NCBI RefSeq assembly: GCF_008830225.1
Contig: NZ_WAIE01000001.1
Span: 1,178,001 to 1,242,000 of the forward strand
Origin: Pseudodesulfovibrio senegalensis
Lineage (GTDB): Bacteria; Desulfobacterota; Desulfovibrionia; Desulfovibrionales; Desulfovibrionaceae
Reading direction: 5' to 3'
DNA length: 64,000 bases
This document shows, piece by piece, positions 62,420 through 64,000 of this stretch (position 1 is its first letter; each line of letters starts with the position of its first letter). The notes beneath the pieces are model-generated. The model saw only the letters and a list, made by a program, of their open reading frames with translations. It did no database searches and was not told the DNA's origin. The position numbers and the translations under genes were made by a program.

Positions 62420-63832
62420 ATGGGACTTGAACTCAGGCAACAACTCAAACTTTCTCAACAGCTTGTGATGACACCGCAATTACAGCAGGCAATCAAGCTG
62501 CTGCAATTGTCGAGGCTTGAGCTGGTTGAAACCGTACAGCAAGAGTTGCTGGAGAATCCGTTTCTTGAAGAAACGGAAAATGAAGCCGTGTCCGAAGTCG
62601 AAGACGATCGCTCCGCCACAGAAGATGCCAACGACGCCCTAGTCAAGGATGCAGACTGGGAGAACTATCTTGGTGAGTTTTCCAGTACTTCGAAACAATC
62701 ACACTCCCGGGACGCAGAAATCCCGGAAGAGGGTATGTCTTTTGAGGCACGGCTGGCCTCCAAGCCTTCGCTCGAAGGACATCTGAGCTGGCAAATGCGC
62801 CTTTCCAATTTTACGGATGAAGAAATTGCCGTAGGCGATGTTGTCGTTGGCAATCTCGACCACAACGGCTACCTCAAGGCCAGTGTGGACGAAATAATGT
62901 CCATGATCCCTGTGGAAGCCGAACTTGTGGAAAAGGTGATCCGCAAGATGCAGCTGCTCGACCCTGTGGGCATAGCGGCTCGCACCCCCCAGGAATGTCT
63001 GCTGGTCCAGATGAAGGTAGCAGGGTTTGACAGCGATCCTGTTTTGGTTTCATTGGTCACCGATCATCTCGAGGACCTTGAAAAGCACCGGTACAAGCCC
63101 CTTGTGCGCAAATTCAAGATATCCATGGAGGATCTCAAATCCTATCTTGACCTCCTCCAAACCTTGGATCCCATGCCGGGGACGAATTTTTCCTCCACAG
63201 AACCACATTACGTCAGCCCCGATGTTTTCGTATACAAGTTCGGAGACGAGTTCGTCATCATGCTCAACGATGACGGCCTTCCCAGTCTTCAAATGAACTC
63301 CTTTTACGTGGATAATCTCAAGGCCAGCAACGAAAAGGAAAAGGATTATTTTTCCGAAAAAATGCGATCTGCCGCATGGCTGATGAAAAGCCTGTACCAA
63401 CGGCAACGTACGTTGTATAAAGTAGTTGAGAGCATTGTCAGATTTCAGAGGGACTTTTTTGAAGAGGGTGTGACCAAACTCAAGCCACTCATCCTGAAAG
63501 AGGTTGCCGAAGACATCAGCATGCATGAATCCACCGTGAGCCGGATCACGACCAATAAATACGTATCCACTCCCCACGGTATTTTTGAATTGAAATTCTT
63601 TTTCAACAGTGCTTTGGACTTGGGGGATGGCTCTCAGGTCGGCTCCGAGAGCGTCAAGGCACTCATCAAGCAACTTATAAGCGAGGAGAATCCGAAAAAA
63701 CCGCTCAGTGACGAAAAAATCGGTGAAATTCTGAAAGAAAAACTCGATGTAAACATCGCACGAAGAACCGTGGCAAAATATCGTTCTGCAATGGGCATTG
63801 CCTCATCTTCAAAGCGAAAGGAGTTTTTCTAA
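62420..63832 (+). CDS. rpoN: RNA polymerase sigma-54 factor
   Basis: This 470-aa alternative sigma factor has the Gln-rich activator-interacting N-terminus (LRQQLKLSQQLVMTPQLQQAIKLLQLSRLEL, about residues 4-34), an acidic linker, the core-binding and DNA-binding regions, and the C-terminal RpoN box ARRTVAKYR (about 453-461) for the -24 element. It recruits RNA polymerase to GG-GC type promoters with enhancer-binding proteins. In many proteobacteria it follows lptB and precedes hpf, as here. Confidence 0.96.
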   Translation: MGLELRQQLKLSQQLVMTPQLQQAIKLLQLSRLELVETVQQELLENPFLEETENEAVSEVEDDRSATEDANDALVKDADWENYLGEFSSTSKQSHSRDAEIPEEGMSFEARLASKPSLEGHLSWQMRLSNFTDEEIAVGDVVVGNLDHNGYLKASVDEIMSMIPVEAELVEKVIRKMQLLDPVGIAARTPQECLLVQMKVAGFDSDPVLVSLVTDHLEDLEKHRYKPLVRKFKISMEDLKSYLDLLQTLDPMPGTNFSSTEPHYVSPDVFVYKFGDEFVIMLNDDGLPSLQMNSFYVDNLKASNEKEKDYFSEKMRSAAWLMKSLYQRQRTLYKVVESIVRFQRDFFEEGVTKLKPLILKEVAEDISMHESTVSRITTNKYVSTPHGIFELKFFFNSALDLGDGSQVGSESVKALIKQLISEENPKKPLSDEKIGEILKEKLDVNIARRTVAKYRSAMGIASSSKRKEFF

Positions 63833-63872
63833 CAGGGCTTGTCAAATACCCACAAACTCAGGAGGGTAGTCC

Positions 63873-64000
63873 ATGAACATCAGCTTCACCTTCAAGAACT
63901 TCGATCCGTCCGACCATCTCAAGAAGTATGCTGAAAAGCGCTTTGGAAAACTCGGCAAGTACGTGTCCCATTCTGACACGGCCGAGCTCAAGGTCAATCT
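63873..64000 (+). CDS. hpf: Ribosome hibernation promoting factor (partial, 5' end)
   Basis: The first 42 codons are in the window (MNISFTFKNFDPSDHLKKYAEKRFGKL...), matching the N-terminal domain of HPF/RaiA, which binds 30S and causes 100S dimers. GGAGG at 63861-63865 precedes ATG 63873. The gene runs off the right edge, so the long or short form cannot be told apart. Confidence 0.9.
   Translation, partial: MNISFTFKNFDPSDHLKKYAEKRFGKLGKYVSHSDTAELKVN

Overview
The window reads as a chromosome segment of a Gram-negative sulfate-reducing deltaproteobacterium of the Desulfovibrio/Pseudodesulfovibrio type. The clues are a single-cluster ferredoxin of the D. gigas FdII pattern, a fused AccA-AccD carboxyltransferase beside its own biotin carboxylase, a NifX/NifB-like small protein, and LPS, Tol-Pal and KDO genes. 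The assignment is inferred from protein resemblance and gene order; no rRNA is present. About 54 kb is dense core genome. One stretch of about 9.75 kb (45509-55259) is an integrated accessory element.

Layout: 1-351 end of a PHP-domain gene; 478-4498 complete tolQ-tolR-tolA-tolB-pal; 4567-5699 (minus) maf-pgpA; 5898-7500 a MotB-like/MotA-like stator pair; 7698-9219 glucokinase and xanthine phosphoribosyltransferase; 9334-14036 a BMP-type nucleoside/purine ABC transporter; 14070-15624 an amino-acid ABC binding protein and permease without ATPase; 15709-16989 dGTPase; 16969-21900 (minus) aminotransferase, homoserine dehydrogenase, phosphoglycerate mutase, thioesterase, amidohydrolase; 22089-28261 ilvE and dnaX-ybaB-recR-recD2; 28381-31058 ferritin, DsrE-like protein and EttA; 31104-37250 (minus) a c-di-GMP enzyme and the acetyl-CoA carboxylase genes; 37497-45264 an FAD oxidoreductase, CHASE2 cyclase, TSUP permease, ferredoxin, sensor kinase, NifX-like and AlaX-like proteins.

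45509-55259 is an island in the 3' end of tRNA-Ser(CGA). A tyrosine integrase lies next to the tRNA. The island also carries a serine resolvase, a BstYI/BglII-like restriction-modification pair, decayed KilA-N copies and a lone T7 gp14-like internal virion protein. The att core occurs four times (45509, 46960, 47126, 55240). Each copy is next to a hairpin terminator reading in the tRNA direction and a pair of 9-bp repeats that look like integrase arm sites. The simplest reading is three elements stacked at one tRNA: an outer remnant carrying one unknown membrane protein, a 166-bp ghost made only of element ends, and the inner element that still has its integrase. The R-M pair and the unknown membrane protein occupy the same position relative to conserved flanks, which points to a variable cargo slot.

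Beyond the island, 55415-56731 (minus) holds tadA and purQ. From 56907 to the end, pyrG-kdsA-kdsC-lptC-lptA-lptB-rpoN-hpf link CTP and KDO synthesis to LPS export and then to sigma-54.
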